Positions 38,133 to 49,202 of a stretch of DNA of 64,000 nt are shown here, piece after piece. Under the pieces are notes generated by a model. It was given only the letters and a program-made list of their open reading frames with translations. It was not told where the DNA came from and made no database searches. Position 1 is the first letter of the stretch. Every line of letters begins with the position of its first letter. The position numbers were made by a program, and so were the translations under genes. The stretch covers positions 30,964-94,963 of the forward strand of contig CANQBQ010000003.1 of the NCBI GenBank assembly GCA_947589045.1, written 5' to 3'. The stretch comes from an uncultured Clostridia bacterium (GTDB taxonomy: Bacteria; Bacillota; Clostridia; Monoglobales; Monoglobaceae).

Positions 38133-38957
38133 TCAGTCCGTGATATGCGCGATAGCCTTTTGCGGGCATTTCGCGGCGCACGCGCCGCAATTTACGCAAA
38201 GGGCGGGATTTATAACCGCGATATTGTTATTAAACTCAATCGCGCCGTTGGGGCAGGTTTTGGCGCAAATTCCGCAGCCGATACAGCCTGCCGAGCAGTT
38301 TTCCTTAACGAATTTGCCCTTATTTCTCGATTTACACGAAACCAGATATTCGCTGTTTGCGGGCAGAACCTTGATAATTCCGCGCGGACATTCTCTCGCG
38401 CAGGCGCCGCACGCAACGCACTTTTCGGGGTCAATGACCGCAAGTCCGTTTTCAATCCTGATAGCTCCAAACTTGCAGACCTTGGCGCACGAGCCGAGTC
38501 CCAGACAGCCGTAGTTGCACATCTTGGGTCCGCCGCTCAAATTCGCCGCCGTTCGGCAGTCGGGCGCGCCGTCATATATGTACTTTACCTTTGCGTTGTC
38601 GAAACAGCCTCTGCACTGAACGCGGGCAATCATTTTAACGTCTTCCTCCGCCTCAACGCCCATAATGTCGGCAATCTGCTTTGCGACCGCGTCGCCGCCG
38701 ACGGGGCACATATTTGTTCTCGCGCCCATATTGCATATCGCTCCGGCATACGCGCTGCAGCCCGCAAATCCGCAGCCGCCGCAGTTCGCGCCGGGCAGGA
38801 CTTCGAGTATCTTAGGTATTCTCTCGTCGGTCTTTACCGCGAATATCTTAGACGCAATTCCCAAAAGCGCGCCGAAAACAAGTCCCATTCCACCGACTAT
38901 CGCAACGGGAAGCAGTATATCCTTATAAGTATTTATAAAATTCATAACAAAGTCCAT
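38133..38957 (-). CDS. rnfB: Rnf complex subunit B, iron-sulfur protein
   Basis: RnfB receives electrons from ferredoxin in the Na+- or H+-translocating ferredoxin:NAD+ oxidoreductase. The 274 residues start with a membrane anchor (about 15-35). Next is the four-Cys cluster motif PGANCGGCGFAGCSAYA, then several [4Fe-4S] motifs, including CVACGACARECPRGI, CIGCGICAKTCPNGAI and CVNCGACAAKCPQKAI. It is the last gene of rnfCDGEAB. Confidence 0.94.
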   Translation of the reverse strand: MDFVMNFINTYKDILLPVAIVGGMGLVFGALLGIASKIFAVKTDERIPKILEVLPGANCGGCGFAGCSAYAGAICNMGARTNMCPVGGDAVAKQIADIMGVEAEEDVKMIARVQCRGCFDNAKVKYIYDGAPDCRTAANLSGGPKMCNYGCLGLGSCAKVCKFGAIRIENGLAVIDPEKCVACGACARECPRGIIKVLPANSEYLVSCKSRNKGKFVKENCSAGCIGCGICAKTCPNGAIEFNNNIAVINPALCVNCGACAAKCPQKAIAHITD

Positions 38958-38978
38958 AATTAAAACCTCCCACAGCTT

Positions 38979-39575
38979 TTAAAACGACAGTCCCGAAAAG
39001 CCCATAAACGCCATAGCCATAAGTCCGGCGGTTATAAGCGTTATCGGCATACCCTTTAAAAATTCGGGTATATCCGAGGTTTCAAGCCTTTCGCGTATTC
39101 CCGCCATAAGCACTATCGCAACCAAAAATCCCACGCCCGCCATAAAGCCGTAGAGCGTTGAATAAAGGAAGGTCGGACCCTCGGTAAACTTTGTGGTATT
39201 GAGTATCGCAACGCCCAGAACCGCGCAGTTCGTAGTGATAAGCGGCAGATAAATTCCGAGCGACTCATAGAGCGCGGGGATTGCCTTTTGCAAAAACATC
39301 TCAACAAACTGCACCAGCACCGCAATAACCAAAATGAACGCTATCGTCTGTAAATAATCGAGTCCGAACTTCACGAGGAAGTACTGCACGACCCAGGTGA
39401 TGGCGGACGCAACGGTCATAACGAAAACTACGGCAAAGCCCATACCCGACGCGGTTTCAACCTTTTTTGAAACGCCGAGGAACGGACAAATTCCGAGGAA
39501 CTGACACAGCACGAAGTTTTCAATAAATATCGCGCCTATTGAAAGTGTGAAAATATTTCTGAGTATCTCAAGCAT
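38979..39575 (-). CDS. rnfA: Rnf complex subunit A, membrane protein
   Basis: A 198-residue polytopic membrane protein with the RnfA signature [15 protein letters not shown] near the N-terminus, whose Cys helps hold an intramembrane iron-sulfur centre, and [13 protein letters not shown] in the middle. RnfA and RnfE are homologous subunits of inverted topology that form the ion-conducting core. It overlaps rnfE by 8 bp. Confidence 0.94.
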   Translation of the reverse strand: MLEILRNIFTLSIGAIFIENFVLCQFLGICPFLGVSKKVETASGMGFAVVFVMTVASAITWVVQYFLVKFGLDYLQTIAFILVIAVLVQFVEMFLQKAIPALYESLGIYLPLITTNCAVLGVAILNTTKFTEGPTFLYSTLYGFMAGVGFLVAIVLMAGIRERLETSDIPEFLKGMPITLITAGLMAMAFMGFSGLSF

Positions 39576-40179
39576 TCTTCTTACCTCCTCGTCCTCTTAC
39601 GGCGTTAATTATTCCGAGCAGTACGCCGAGCGTCAGGAACGCTCCGGGCGCAAGCAGCATAATCGAAGCGGGCTGGAAGTTCCACGCCTCAGGGAATATC
39701 GACATTCCGAGTATCTCTCCCGCTCCCAGGACCTCACGCACAAGAGCTATGAGAACAAGGGCGCAGGTAAATCCCAAACCCATTCCCAAGCCGTCGAGCG
39801 CGCTGAGCCAAACCGAATTTTTGGAAGCGAACGCTTCTGCACGTCCTAAAATTATACAGTTTACAACTATCAGCGGTATATAAAGTCCGAGCGACTCGTA
39901 AAGGCCGGGCAGATACGCTTCGAGAGCCATCTGCACTACCGTTACAAAGCCCGCTATAATAACTATGTATGCCGCAATTCTTATCTTTGACGGTATCAGC
40001 TTGCGGAGCAGCGAAATAACTATGTTCGAGCAAATCAGAACCGCCGCCGCCGAAAGACCCATACCTACCGCGTTTGAAACTCCCGTAGTCGTCGCGAGCG
40101 TCGGACACATTCCGAGAAGCAGGATAAACGTCGGGTTTTCATAAAGCAAACCGTTTAAAATGGTCTTAATTGATTTCAT
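39568..40179 (-). CDS. rnfE: Rnf complex subunit E, membrane protein
   Basis: This 203-residue polytopic membrane protein is the partner of RnfA. It has [32 protein letters not shown] N-terminal sequence (split here: [15 protein letters not shown]) and [16 protein letters not shown]. Each carries a conserved cysteine for the shared cluster. I chose the start at 40179, preceded by GGAGGTGGAG; it comes one base after the rnfG stop. Confidence 0.93.
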   Translation of the reverse strand: MKSIKTILNGLLYENPTFILLLGMCPTLATTTGVSNAVGMGLSAAAVLICSNIVISLLRKLIPSKIRIAAYIVIIAGFVTVVQMALEAYLPGLYESLGLYIPLIVVNCIILGRAEAFASKNSVWLSALDGLGMGLGFTCALVLIALVREVLGAGEILGMSIFPEAWNFQPASIMLLAPGAFLTLGVLLGIINAVRGRGGKKNA

Positions 40180-40180
40180 A

Positions 40181-40915
40181 TTACTCCACCTCCGCTTTCT
40201 CGCCGACTTCAACGGGAACCGCATCCCCTATGTCCGCGTTTTCGGGCTCCGCGCTCTCGGACTCAACGCTTTCGGGCTCGGTGCTTTCGGGTTCTTCGCT
40301 TTCGGATTCAACGCTTTCGGTAAAATCCGAGCTTACAACAACGCCCGAAGCGGCTTCAAGCGCCGCGTTTACAGCCTTGGTGACCGCCTTTGATGTGATG
40401 GTCGCGCCCGAGATAGCGTCGATCTCGTTTCCTGCCGCGCCGCCGCCCTTCTTAACGGTTATGCCGGCTTCCTTGCCGCCGTACTGGTCTTTGAAGGTAT
40501 CCTTCTGGGCGTTTGCGCCAAGACCCGGAGTTTCGGAAAGGCTGAGTATTTCAATCTTATTGACGGTATTTTCGCCGCCTTCATTATTTATTCCGACCAT
40601 AACCTGAATGTCGCCGCCGTAGCCCTCACTGCACGTAGTCGTTACGACATATCCCACACACTCGCCGTCGGTAAAGCCGAGCTTGAGCGCATCCACGGAC
40701 ACTCCCGTCTCGGAGAGCCGGATGTTTGAGGTGTCAAAGTCGTCGGAAAATTCATCGGCGTCAAGCACCGCCTGCTGAGCCTCGGTAATTTTCTGTTCGG
40801 TATTCATAGCTATTACAGGCTCGGTCAAACTATTTACAAACGCAAGCGCAAAGGTAACTATTGCGGTAATCAAAAACAGCACCAGCGCAAGCACAACGGG
40901 ATTTGAAGTTTTCAT
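40181..40915 (-). CDS. rnfG: Rnf complex subunit G, covalent-FMN protein, with acidic C-terminal tail
   Basis: RnfG carries FMN bound to a Thr through a phosphoester. The 244-residue protein has one N-terminal membrane segment and the FMN motif DAISGATITSKAV at about 165-180. The last 50 residues are an unusual low-complexity acidic tail rich in Glu, Ser and Pro (SESEEPESTEPES type), which is not part of the core family fold. Start and stop abut rnfD and rnfE. Confidence 0.92.
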   Translation of the reverse strand: MKTSNPVVLALVLFLITAIVTFALAFVNSLTEPVIAMNTEQKITEAQQAVLDADEFSDDFDTSNIRLSETGVSVDALKLGFTDGECVGYVVTTTCSEGYGGDIQVMVGINNEGGENTVNKIEILSLSETPGLGANAQKDTFKDQYGGKEAGITVKKGGGAAGNEIDAISGATITSKAVTKAVNAALEAASGVVVSSDFTESVESESEEPESTEPESVESESAEPENADIGDAVPVEVGEKAEVE

Positions 40916-41953
40916 TTACGCCACCTCGCCTTTCTTCAATGTTCCGAACGGCTTGGGTGCGGTTATTTTGTCAATAAGCGGAGCCGCAAGGTTCATAAGC
41001 AAAATCGAGTACGAAACGCCCTCGGGATAGCCGCCGAATTTTCTTATAACCGCGGTGAGAACGCCGCAGCCGATACCGAATATGATTTGTCCTTTTTTGG
41101 TGTACGGAGTGGTCGTATAGTCGGTCGCCATAAAGAACGCGCCGAGCATAAGACCGCCCGCGAGTATCTGATAAATTCCGTCCTCACCGAATATGTACGA
41201 CAGCACAAATACCGTGCCTATATAAGCAATCGGGGTGTGAAGCGTGATAACCTTGCGGATAACAAGGTACGCCGCGCCTATCAGAATTGCGAGAGCCGAA
41301 ATCTCTCCGATACAGCCGCCCACATTTCCGAGGAACAAGTCAAGATAGGACGGAAGCTCGCCCGTCGCCTCGCCGCCGAGCAGCGCGAGCGGGGTCGCCT
41401 GAGTTACCGCGTCCGCGTTTCCGATTATGTGGAGCTTGGTAAACGGAGCTACCCACGTTGTCATCGGGAGCGTCCACGACGCAAGCAGAAAAGCACGTCC
41501 GCCCAGCGCGGGGTTCATAAAGTTATGTCCTATACCGCCGAACAGCTGCTTAACTATGATTATCGCAACAAAGCAGCCTATAATCGCCATCCAAAACGGC
41601 AGTGTGACGGGCAAATTCATAGCAAGGAGCATACCCGTTACCACAGCACTCAAATCGCCGACGGTGGATTCGCGCCCAAGCAGCTTTTCCCATAAAAACT
41701 CAAATAACACGCAGGACACCACACATACGAGCGTAAGCAGTGACGCACGGTAGCCCATAACGATTATGCCCGCGATAAGAGCCGGTAAAAGCGCGATTAT
41801 AACGTCGAGCATTGTAAGCTGAGTCGTGTTGCCTCCGCGAACGTGCGGAGCGTTTGAAACTATCAGCTTGTTGTTGATTTCAGCCGCCTTTACCGTATCG
41901 ACTTCGGCGGTCTTGTCAACGTCTTGGTTCAAATTTTCGTTCAAATTATCCAT
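40916..41953 (-). CDS. rnfD: Rnf complex subunit D, membrane FMN protein
   Basis: This 345-residue membrane protein holds the second covalent FMN, at the Thr of the motif DAVTQATPLAL. The hydrophobic core starts with LTMLDVIIALLPALIAGII, and GHNFMNPALGGRAFLLASW and FMATDYTTTPYTKKGQ are typical of RnfD. The start at 41953 has GGAGGGAG upstream. The first 45 residues are an Asn/Asp/Lys-rich cytoplasmic extension. Confidence 0.93.
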   Translation of the reverse strand: MDNLNENLNQDVDKTAEVDTVKAAEINNKLIVSNAPHVRGGNTTQLTMLDVIIALLPALIAGIIVMGYRASLLTLVCVVSCVLFEFLWEKLLGRESTVGDLSAVVTGMLLAMNLPVTLPFWMAIIGCFVAIIIVKQLFGGIGHNFMNPALGGRAFLLASWTLPMTTWVAPFTKLHIIGNADAVTQATPLALLGGEATGELPSYLDLFLGNVGGCIGEISALAILIGAAYLVIRKVITLHTPIAYIGTVFVLSYIFGEDGIYQILAGGLMLGAFFMATDYTTTPYTKKGQIIFGIGCGVLTAVIRKFGGYPEGVSYSILLMNLAAPLIDKITAPKPFGTLKKGEVA

Positions 41954-41966
41954 ACTCTCTCCCTCC

Positions 41967-43442
41967 TCATTCCTTTTTACTCTCGGCAACCTTTGCCGCT
42001 TTTTCGGTCTCGCCCGAAGCCGCGTCGGTCTTAGCCTTTGCTTCTTCGGCTTTAGCCTTTTTCTCCGCTTCTGCTTTGGACTTTGCCGCCGCCGCACGGA
42101 TTTTTGCCTTTGAAGCCTTTATGTTCTGAACTATCGGCTTTTTCGCGGGGCAGGTAAACGTACACGCGCCGCACTCGATGCAGTCCATAATATGATTTTT
42201 CTCCAGCTTCTCCATATCGCCGAGAACCGAAAAGGCGTTAAACACGTTCGGGAGCAGGCTCATAGGGCAGGCACTTATACATTTGCCGCACCTCAGGCAC
42301 GCGCTCTGCTTCGGAAGCTGAGCCGCTTCCTCGTCGAACGCCAAAAGTCCCGATGTTCCCTTTATAACGGGAATGTTGAGAGACGGCATAGCCATACCCA
42401 TCATGGGACCGCCCATAATGATTTTGGACGGGGTTTTAACAAAGCCGCCCGCTCCGCGGAACACCTCCTCAAACGGGGTGCCTATTCTTACTCTGAAATT
42501 GGACGGCTCCTTTACGCAGTCGCCCGAGACGGTGACAATTCTCGATATGAGCGGCATACCCTTTGTCACCGCGCGGTAAATCGCCGCGCAGGTATCCACG
42601 TTGTCAACTACCGCGCCCACGTCCATAGGCAGCTTGCCGGGTGGAACGCGTCTCTTGGAAACCGCTTCGATAAGCTGCTTCTCCGAGCCTTGCGGATACT
42701 TGGTTATAAGCGGCACGACCCGAATTAAATATTTCTTTTCGTAAAGCGCGAGACCTTGCAGACGCTTTATCGCATTCGCCTTGTTCTGCTCAATTCCTAT
42801 GTAGCCCTCGTTGAGTCCGAAAATCCTCATTAAAATTTTAAGACCGCCGATAACCTCCTCCGGACTTTCGAGCAGTACGCGGTGGTCGCTCGTCAGATAC
42901 GGCTCGCACTCCGCGCCGTTGATAATGACGTACTCGATTTTCTTGTCGGGCGGAGGAGACAGCTTAACGTGGGTCGGGAACGTCGCGCCGCCCATTCCGA
43001 CAATGCCCGCCGCGCGAACAATGTCGATAATCTCCTTCGGTGACAGCGACTCAAAGTCCTCGTTTCCCGCAATCGACGGGTCAATGGTGTCCTCGTGGTC
43101 GTTTTCAATCACAATCGAGTCCACCAAGACGCCCGACGGGTGCATTCTCGGCTCAACCGCGGTAACGGTACCCGAAACCGACGAATGAATGTTAGCCGAA
43201 ACAAATCCGCCCGCGTCCGCTATTTTCTGACCCATAAGCACCTTGTCGCCCCTCTTTACGCAAGGCACGGCGGGCGCGCCTATATGCTGTGACAGAGGGA
43301 ACACAAGCACGTCGGGTGCAGGCAGGTCTACGATTGCCTTTTTGCAGGTCGACTCCTTCATATCATTGGGATGAACTCCGCCGCGCGAAAACGTACGCAG
43401 CTTATCGCCGTTGATACTGCCGCCTAAGAATTCCTTAAACAT
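41967..43442 (-). CDS. rnfC: Rnf complex subunit C, NADH-binding iron-sulfur protein
   Basis: RnfC is the NAD+-reducing subunit. Its 491 residues start with the RnfC N-terminal domain (FSRGGVHPNDMKEST), then the FMN/NADH-binding region GMGGATFPTHVKLSPP and INGAECEPYLTSDHR. Two [4Fe-4S] motifs follow: CLRCGKCISACPMSL and CIECGACTFTCPAKKP. The last 45 residues are an Ala/Lys/Glu-rich helix-like tail. The start at 43442 follows AAAGGA; a GTG at 43478 is possible. It is the first gene of the operon. Confidence 0.93.
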   Translation of the reverse strand: MFKEFLGGSINGDKLRTFSRGGVHPNDMKESTCKKAIVDLPAPDVLVFPLSQHIGAPAVPCVKRGDKVLMGQKIADAGGFVSANIHSSVSGTVTAVEPRMHPSGVLVDSIVIENDHEDTIDPSIAGNEDFESLSPKEIIDIVRAAGIVGMGGATFPTHVKLSPPPDKKIEYVIINGAECEPYLTSDHRVLLESPEEVIGGLKILMRIFGLNEGYIGIEQNKANAIKRLQGLALYEKKYLIRVVPLITKYPQGSEKQLIEAVSKRRVPPGKLPMDVGAVVDNVDTCAAIYRAVTKGMPLISRIVTVSGDCVKEPSNFRVRIGTPFEEVFRGAGGFVKTPSKIIMGGPMMGMAMPSLNIPVIKGTSGLLAFDEEAAQLPKQSACLRCGKCISACPMSLLPNVFNAFSVLGDMEKLEKNHIMDCIECGACTFTCPAKKPIVQNIKASKAKIRAAAAKSKAEAEKKAKAEEAKAKTDAASGETEKAAKVAESKKE

Positions 43443-43677
43443 AGCTTCATCTATCCTTTCCCGAAGATGCGAAGGCACAGCGGCTCTCCGCTCTTCTGTT
43501 TTTAAATATTTTTCAAGGTCTTTTATATAAATTTAGTCTTGTCTTACAAATATTATTCCGTTTACCGGGACGCGACCGTTTTAAATAATTTCGCAAAAAT
43601 TCCGTCCGAATACCGCCTCGCGTTGAGCGCAGCATACACCTTTCTTCTATTATATACAAAAAAATCGGCTTTTTCAA
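43443..43677 (-). promoter_or_regulatory. rnf operon promoter and long leader
   Basis: TTGAAA (43672-43677) and TATAAT (43649-43654) on the minus strand are 17 nt apart. Transcription should start near 43642, giving a leader of about 200 nt before rnfC. The leader contains AGCGG/CCGCT around AGAG just before the ribosome site. I found no match to the FMN riboswitch consensus. A leader this long may carry regulation that I cannot identify. Confidence 0.65.
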
Positions 43678-43739
43678 CATTTTTTTGATAAATTTTATCT
43701 ACAAATTATTTGCAAAAACTCAAAAGGCGAAAAAGCAAA

Positions 43740-43762
43740 AAGGTTCCCGTTTCGGGAACCTT
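43740..43762 (-). terminator. Terminator of the ECF S-component gene
   Basis: AAGGTTCCCG and CGGGAACCTT form a perfect 10-bp stem with a 3-nt loop. It overlaps the stop codon of the gene and is followed on the minus strand by TTTTTGCTTTTT. Confidence 0.9.
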
Positions 43763-44321
43763 AAAAATCAGCTTTTTTGCCGAATTGGGGCAAAGCGGGA
43801 ACGGCTTTAGCCCTCATAAGACCTCTGTATACCAAGCACGCGATTATGTAGTCCGCTATGTGGTGCAAAAACGTACCCGCAACCGTGATGAGCGCGAGTA
43901 TCTCGGTCGAATAGCCCGCCTGCGGGGTCGAAAGACCCGCAGCGAAGAAAATCATAACCACAATTCCCTCAAGCACCGCGTGGATAAGGGCGGTCACAAC
44001 GCAAACAACTACCAGGTTTGCCTTTGTGTGCGTGATTATGTAAGAGCCGACCAGCGCAAACGCTATATGCGACGCGGCGCGCACCGCAACGACAAGCGGA
44101 GCGGTGAAGAAAAAGCCTATCGTCGTACCCACCGCGGTCAAAAGCGCGGCAAGCGGGGATATGAACATAGCGATAATCACCGGAACGTGCGCCATAAGGG
44201 TCGCGGAATACGGTCCCACCACTATTCTGAAAGGAGGACCCACAAAAATCATCGGAATTAAAATTCCTATCGCTATAAGCAGGGCGACTACCACCATATC
44301 TCTCGTTGAAAAGTTTTTCAT
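43761..44321 (-). CDS. ECF transporter S component, substrate unknown
   Basis: This 186-residue, very hydrophobic protein has about six membrane segments and the N-terminal pattern of energy-coupling-factor S components (MKNFSTRDMVVVALLIAIGI, GPPFRIVVGPYSA). A vitamin or vitamin precursor is the likely substrate; a niacin transporter (NiaX-type) is one possibility but I cannot decide. The energising ECF module (EcfA, EcfA', EcfT) is not in the window. It is a single-gene unit divergent from guaB. Confidence 0.7.
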   Translation of the reverse strand: MKNFSTRDMVVVALLIAIGILIPMIFVGPPFRIVVGPYSATLMAHVPVIIAMFISPLAALLTAVGTTIGFFFTAPLVVAVRAASHIAFALVGSYIITHTKANLVVVCVVTALIHAVLEGIVVMIFFAAGLSTPQAGYSTEILALITVAGTFLHHIADYIIACLVYRGLMRAKAVPALPQFGKKADF

Positions 44322-44413
44322 AACATAACATCCTTTCGTCTTTCGACAAATTTATAATTTATGTCAAATTTATTATTAGATAATATAATAACACATTATT
44401 TGAGAAAAAACAA

Positions 44414-44442
44414 TTGATTTTTTATTTCATTTATGTTACAAT
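44414..44442 (+). promoter_or_regulatory. guaB promoter
   Basis: TTGATT (44414-44419) and TACAAT (44437-44442) are separated by 17 nt, followed by an untranslated region of about 50 nt. Confidence 0.7.
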
Positions 44443-44478
44443 AGTCAAAATATATAAGAATTACCGAATTTATTTTGA

Positions 44479-45957
<1,479 letters not shown>

Positions 45958-45968
45958 TATGCAAACGC

Positions 45969-46005
45969 AACCCCCGCCCGAAAAATTTTCGGGCGGGGGT
46001 TTATT
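45969..46005 (+). terminator. guaB terminator
   Basis: AACCCCCGCCCGAAAA pairs over 16 bp with TTTTCGGGCGGGGGTT and is followed by a T-rich stretch. It lies 11 bp after the guaB stop. Confidence 0.92.
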
Positions 46006-46087
46006 AAAAATTTTTTAAAATCACGGAACAAATTTAAATCCGAAACAGTCTAAATATATATAAGAAATATTTTAGGGGGTAATTCAA

Positions 46088-48238
46088 ATGAAAAAAGTGT
46101 TTAAAAGCGTCCTTTGCACGCTGGTTGCGGCGGCGATGCTCGCGGCTGTTTCGCCCTGCGCCTTTGCCGAGGACACGGGTCTTGACGGTGCGATAGCCAT
46201 TGCCAAAACAAAGCTCGATATTCCCGAAAAATACAGCGATTTTTCGAGTAGAAGCTCGGAGCAGTTCGGCGTTACCGACTATAATTTGACCTGGTCGGTA
46301 CCCGAAAGCGGCGAAAGCATTGACGTTACGGTCAACTCCAAGGGAGACATCACCTATATGAGAAAGGACACAAACTCTCTGTACAGAGATGATATGTCCC
46401 TTCCGAAAATCACGGCAAAAGAGGCGACTGACGCGGCGCTCAGCTGGCTTGAAGGCGTAAATCCCTCGTGGGCGTCTCAGCTTGCTTCTCCCACCGACAA
46501 CGGGGAGTCCGTTCTTTATTCTTCCAAATACAGAATAGAATTTCAGCGCGAGGTCGGCGGCATACCGGTAGACGGCGACAGCGTAAGCGCATATGTTGAC
46601 AAGGTTGACGGCTCGGTTGTTTCAATGGGTGCCTCCTGGTCCTACCCGAGCGAGTTCGCGGACATAAGCGGCGCAATCTCAGCCGAGACCGCACAGCTCA
46701 AGCTGATTGAAAATTCTCCGCTGGAGCTTTCCTACAAAACAGCCGGTGAAAATTCCAACGCAGTCCTTGTTTACGCGCCGCAATGGTCTTACACATACAT
46801 AAACGCGCTCAGCGGCGAGGTTGTCAATCCCGCCGAGGAATACCGCAACTCGATGGCAAGCGTCGCAGACGCCGTGGCGGAAACGGCGGCGGCGGGCGAA
46901 ATTGACGATTTGGGCGGCAGCGGCTCGGCTCAGAAGTATTCCTATACCGAGGAGGAGCTTGCCCAAATCGCGCAGAACGAAAAGCTGCTAACCTCGGAGC
47001 AGGCTATGGAAATTTTCCGCGGTATCAAGCACATCGAAGCCGAAACCTACAATCTTTCAAGCTGCAGATATTATACCTCTAAAAACAGAAGCGGCGCGAC
47101 AAAATATACCGTCAGTCTTTCTCTCTCCCGCAAGTACGGCGAAGACAAAATTTCGTATATGAACGTCGCTCTCGACGCGGAGAGCGGCGAGCTTAAGAGT
47201 CTTTACTCTTACGGAGGCAGCTACTCAAGCGAAGATGACGGCGAGTCCTACGACGTAAACGCGGCGAAGTCGGTCGCGGTCGATTTTGCCGAAGAATACG
47301 CTCCGAATGAGTATCCCAAGACAAAGCTCGATGAGAGCGTATTTGAGGAAATCGAAAAATACGAAGGATATATTCCGAGCTTTTCGTTCGAGCGATATGA
47401 AAACGACGTTGTGTTCCCCGAAAATGAAATATCCGTCGATGTAAACAGCAAAGGAATCGTCACTCGCTTCTCGAAACAGTGGGACGACGACGTTACGTTT
47501 GAAAGCACCGAGGGTATGCTGAGCGCGGATGCGGCGGCGGAAAAGCTGTTCGAGCAGATACCCGCAAGGCTGTCATACGTAGACTTTTCCTCTTACAACT
47601 CGGTAAGCCTCAACATAATCCCCGTCTACTCGTTCGGTGACTCCTTATGCCGCATCTCGGCGACGACGGGTAAGCGTCTTAGCTACGACAACACCGAGTA
47701 CACCGAAAAGAGTGCGGGAGAAATCTCATTTGAAAACCTCACCGACATTTCGGGGCACTACGCCGAAAACGCGGTCAAGGCTCTGCTGTACTTCGGCGTA
47801 ATTTCGCTCGGCGAGGGCGAAACCGAGTTCCGCCCCGACGAGGCTATGTCGCAGGTTGAGCTTCTGAAACTTGTCGAGTCCGCATTTATGGGCTGGCGAT
47901 ACTCCCCGCTGAGCGAAGCCGACGGTATTTATTCGCTCGCTAAAAGCTATTCCATCATAAAAGATGATGAGGTAAACAGCGACGCTCCCGCGACCAGAAT
48001 AGACGCCGCAAAATTTATTGTGCGCGCGCTCGATTTCGGAGAGGTTGCCGAGCTGGACGGAATTTTTGACAGCGGCTTTGCGGACAGAGCCGACATACCG
48101 AGCGGCTGTGAGGGATATGTCGCGATTGCAAAGGGTCTGAAAATCGTAAACGGAGACGAGAACAACAATTTCAACTCCAACGCGCCCGTTACGCGCGGCG
48201 ACGCGGCTGTTATGATTTACAACTATCTGTCGAGATAA
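46088..48238 (+). CDS. Surface protein with YcdB/PepSY-like repeats and C-terminal SLH domains
   Basis: The 716-residue protein starts with a signal peptide (LVAAAMLAAVSPCAFA). The central 500 residues contain repeated units with the pattern of YcdB/YcdC domains, for example KITAKEATDAALSWLEGVNP and GESIDVTVNSKGDITYM. The C-terminal 170 residues are SLH repeats (DISGHYAENAVKALLYFGVI, FNSNAPVTRGDAAVMIYNYL) for attachment to the cell wall. The role is unknown; YcdB-type domains are suggested to inhibit or fold wall-associated proteins. AGGGGGT precedes the ATG. Confidence 0.8.
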   Translation: MKKVFKSVLCTLVAAAMLAAVSPCAFAEDTGLDGAIAIAKTKLDIPEKYSDFSSRSSEQFGVTDYNLTWSVPESGESIDVTVNSKGDITYMRKDTNSLYRDDMSLPKITAKEATDAALSWLEGVNPSWASQLASPTDNGESVLYSSKYRIEFQREVGGIPVDGDSVSAYVDKVDGSVVSMGASWSYPSEFADISGAISAETAQLKLIENSPLELSYKTAGENSNAVLVYAPQWSYTYINALSGEVVNPAEEYRNSMASVADAVAETAAAGEIDDLGGSGSAQKYSYTEEELAQIAQNEKLLTSEQAMEIFRGIKHIEAETYNLSSCRYYTSKNRSGATKYTVSLSLSRKYGEDKISYMNVALDAESGELKSLYSYGGSYSSEDDGESYDVNAAKSVAVDFAEEYAPNEYPKTKLDESVFEEIEKYEGYIPSFSFERYENDVVFPENEISVDVNSKGIVTRFSKQWDDDVTFESTEGMLSADAAAEKLFEQIPARLSYVDFSSYNSVSLNIIPVYSFGDSLCRISATTGKRLSYDNTEYTEKSAGEISFENLTDISGHYAENAVKALLYFGVISLGEGETEFRPDEAMSQVELLKLVESAFMGWRYSPLSEADGIYSLAKSYSIIKDDEVNSDAPATRIDAAKFIVRALDFGEVAELDGIFDSGFADRADIPSGCEGYVAIAKGLKIVNGDENNNFNSNAPVTRGDAAVMIYNYLSR

Positions 48239-48258
48239 AATTAAAACACAACAAAATT

Positions 48259-48290
48259 GCTCAGGGCTATTGCTCTGAGCGATTTTTTAT
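48259..48290 (+). terminator. Terminator after the YcdB/SLH gene
   Basis: GCTCAGGGC and GCTCTGAGC pair over 9 bp with one wobble and a TATT loop, followed by GATTTTTTATTTT. Confidence 0.88.
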
Positions 48291-48367
48291 TTTGAAAAAT
48301 TCACGGGCGGGCGTTACATAAAAACTTCGGGAACGGCAAAAGATAGCAAAAACGGAAGGCGAGGCTT

Positions 48368-48751
48368 TTGAGCTTGAATTTGAAGCTGAATTGGATAAAA
48401 AAGTACGGCAGGCACATAATAATCGGCGCGGTCGGCGGCTTTTTAAACGGGCTGTTCGGCGCGGGCGGCGGGTCGGTCATAGTGCCCGCCATGGAAAAAT
48501 TTTTGGACATAGACGAGAAAAAGTCGCACGCCACCGCGATAGGGGTTATCCTTGTGTACTCGATAGTATCCTCAATTTTCTATATAAGGCGCGGCTTTTT
48601 CGACTTAAACATATGGATTTGGGTCACGCTCGGCGGCGTTGTAGGCGGGCTTATCGGGGCGAAGGCGCTCGGAAAAATTTCAAAGAAGCTGCTTAAAATA
48701 ATTTTCGGAGCCGTGATAATAATAACCTCGGTAAAAATGATTTTCAAATAA
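48368..48751 (+). CDS. Half-size TauE/SafE family membrane protein, first of a pair
   Basis: This 127-residue protein corresponds to one half of a TauE/SafE (sulfite/anion exporter type) permease: GAVGGFLNGLFGAGGGSVIVPAM is the family repeat signature (shown in part: GLFGAGGGSVIVPA), with about four membrane segments. A usual family member has two such halves in about 250 residues. The second half is encoded by the next gene, 21 bp on. The start is a TTG, at 48368 or 48374; the second is better spaced from GAGG. Confidence 0.82.
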   Translation: MSLNLKLNWIKKYGRHIIIGAVGGFLNGLFGAGGGSVIVPAMEKFLDIDEKKSHATAIGVILVYSIVSSIFYIRRGFFDLNIWIWVTLGGVVGGLIGAKALGKISKKLLKIIFGAVIIITSVKMIFK

Positions 48752-48772
48752 TTAAAGCACGGAGGATTTCAA

Positions 48773-49144
48773 ATGAACGCGATTTTAAGCGTTATAATCG
48801 GACTTTTCAGCGGCGTGATAAGCGGAATGGGTATCGGCGGCGGCGCGATACTCATTCCCGCTCTTATTATTATCGAAAACATAAATCAGCAGACCGCGCA
48901 GGGTATAAATCTGCTCTACTTTCTCCCCACCGCCGTCGCCGCGCTTATCATACACATAAAGAACAAAAACGTGGAAATAAAAAGTGCGCTCATACTCGCC
49001 GCGTCGGGCGTTGTCGGCGCGGCGGCGGGCGCGATTGCCGCGGGTGCGCTCGGCAGCGACATTCTGCGGCGTATGTTCGGAATATTTCTCGCCCTTATAG
49101 GGCTTTATGAAATTTACAAGGGCATAAAGCTGCCGCGCAAATAA
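48773..49144 (+). CDS. Half-size TauE/SafE family membrane protein, second of a pair
   Basis: The 123 residues again contain the repeat signature (SGVISGMGIGGGAILIPAL) and about four membrane segments (TAQGINLLYFLPTAVAALI, ASGVVGAAAGAIAAGAL). A GGAGG lies 8 nt before the ATG. The pair is probably a heterodimeric or split anion exporter. The substrate is unknown. Confidence 0.82.
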   Translation: MNAILSVIIGLFSGVISGMGIGGGAILIPALIIIENINQQTAQGINLLYFLPTAVAALIIHIKNKNVEIKSALILAASGVVGAAAGAIAAGALGSDILRRMFGIFLALIGLYEIYKGIKLPRK

Positions 49145-49202
49145 ATAACCGACCGCAAAATTTTGGCGTGAGCTTTCAGCCGTAAATTGCTTCAACAAAA
49201 TA

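Noticed and set aside
43443..43642. FMN riboswitch before rnfC
   Set aside because: The conserved RFN core sequences are absent from the 200-nt leader.
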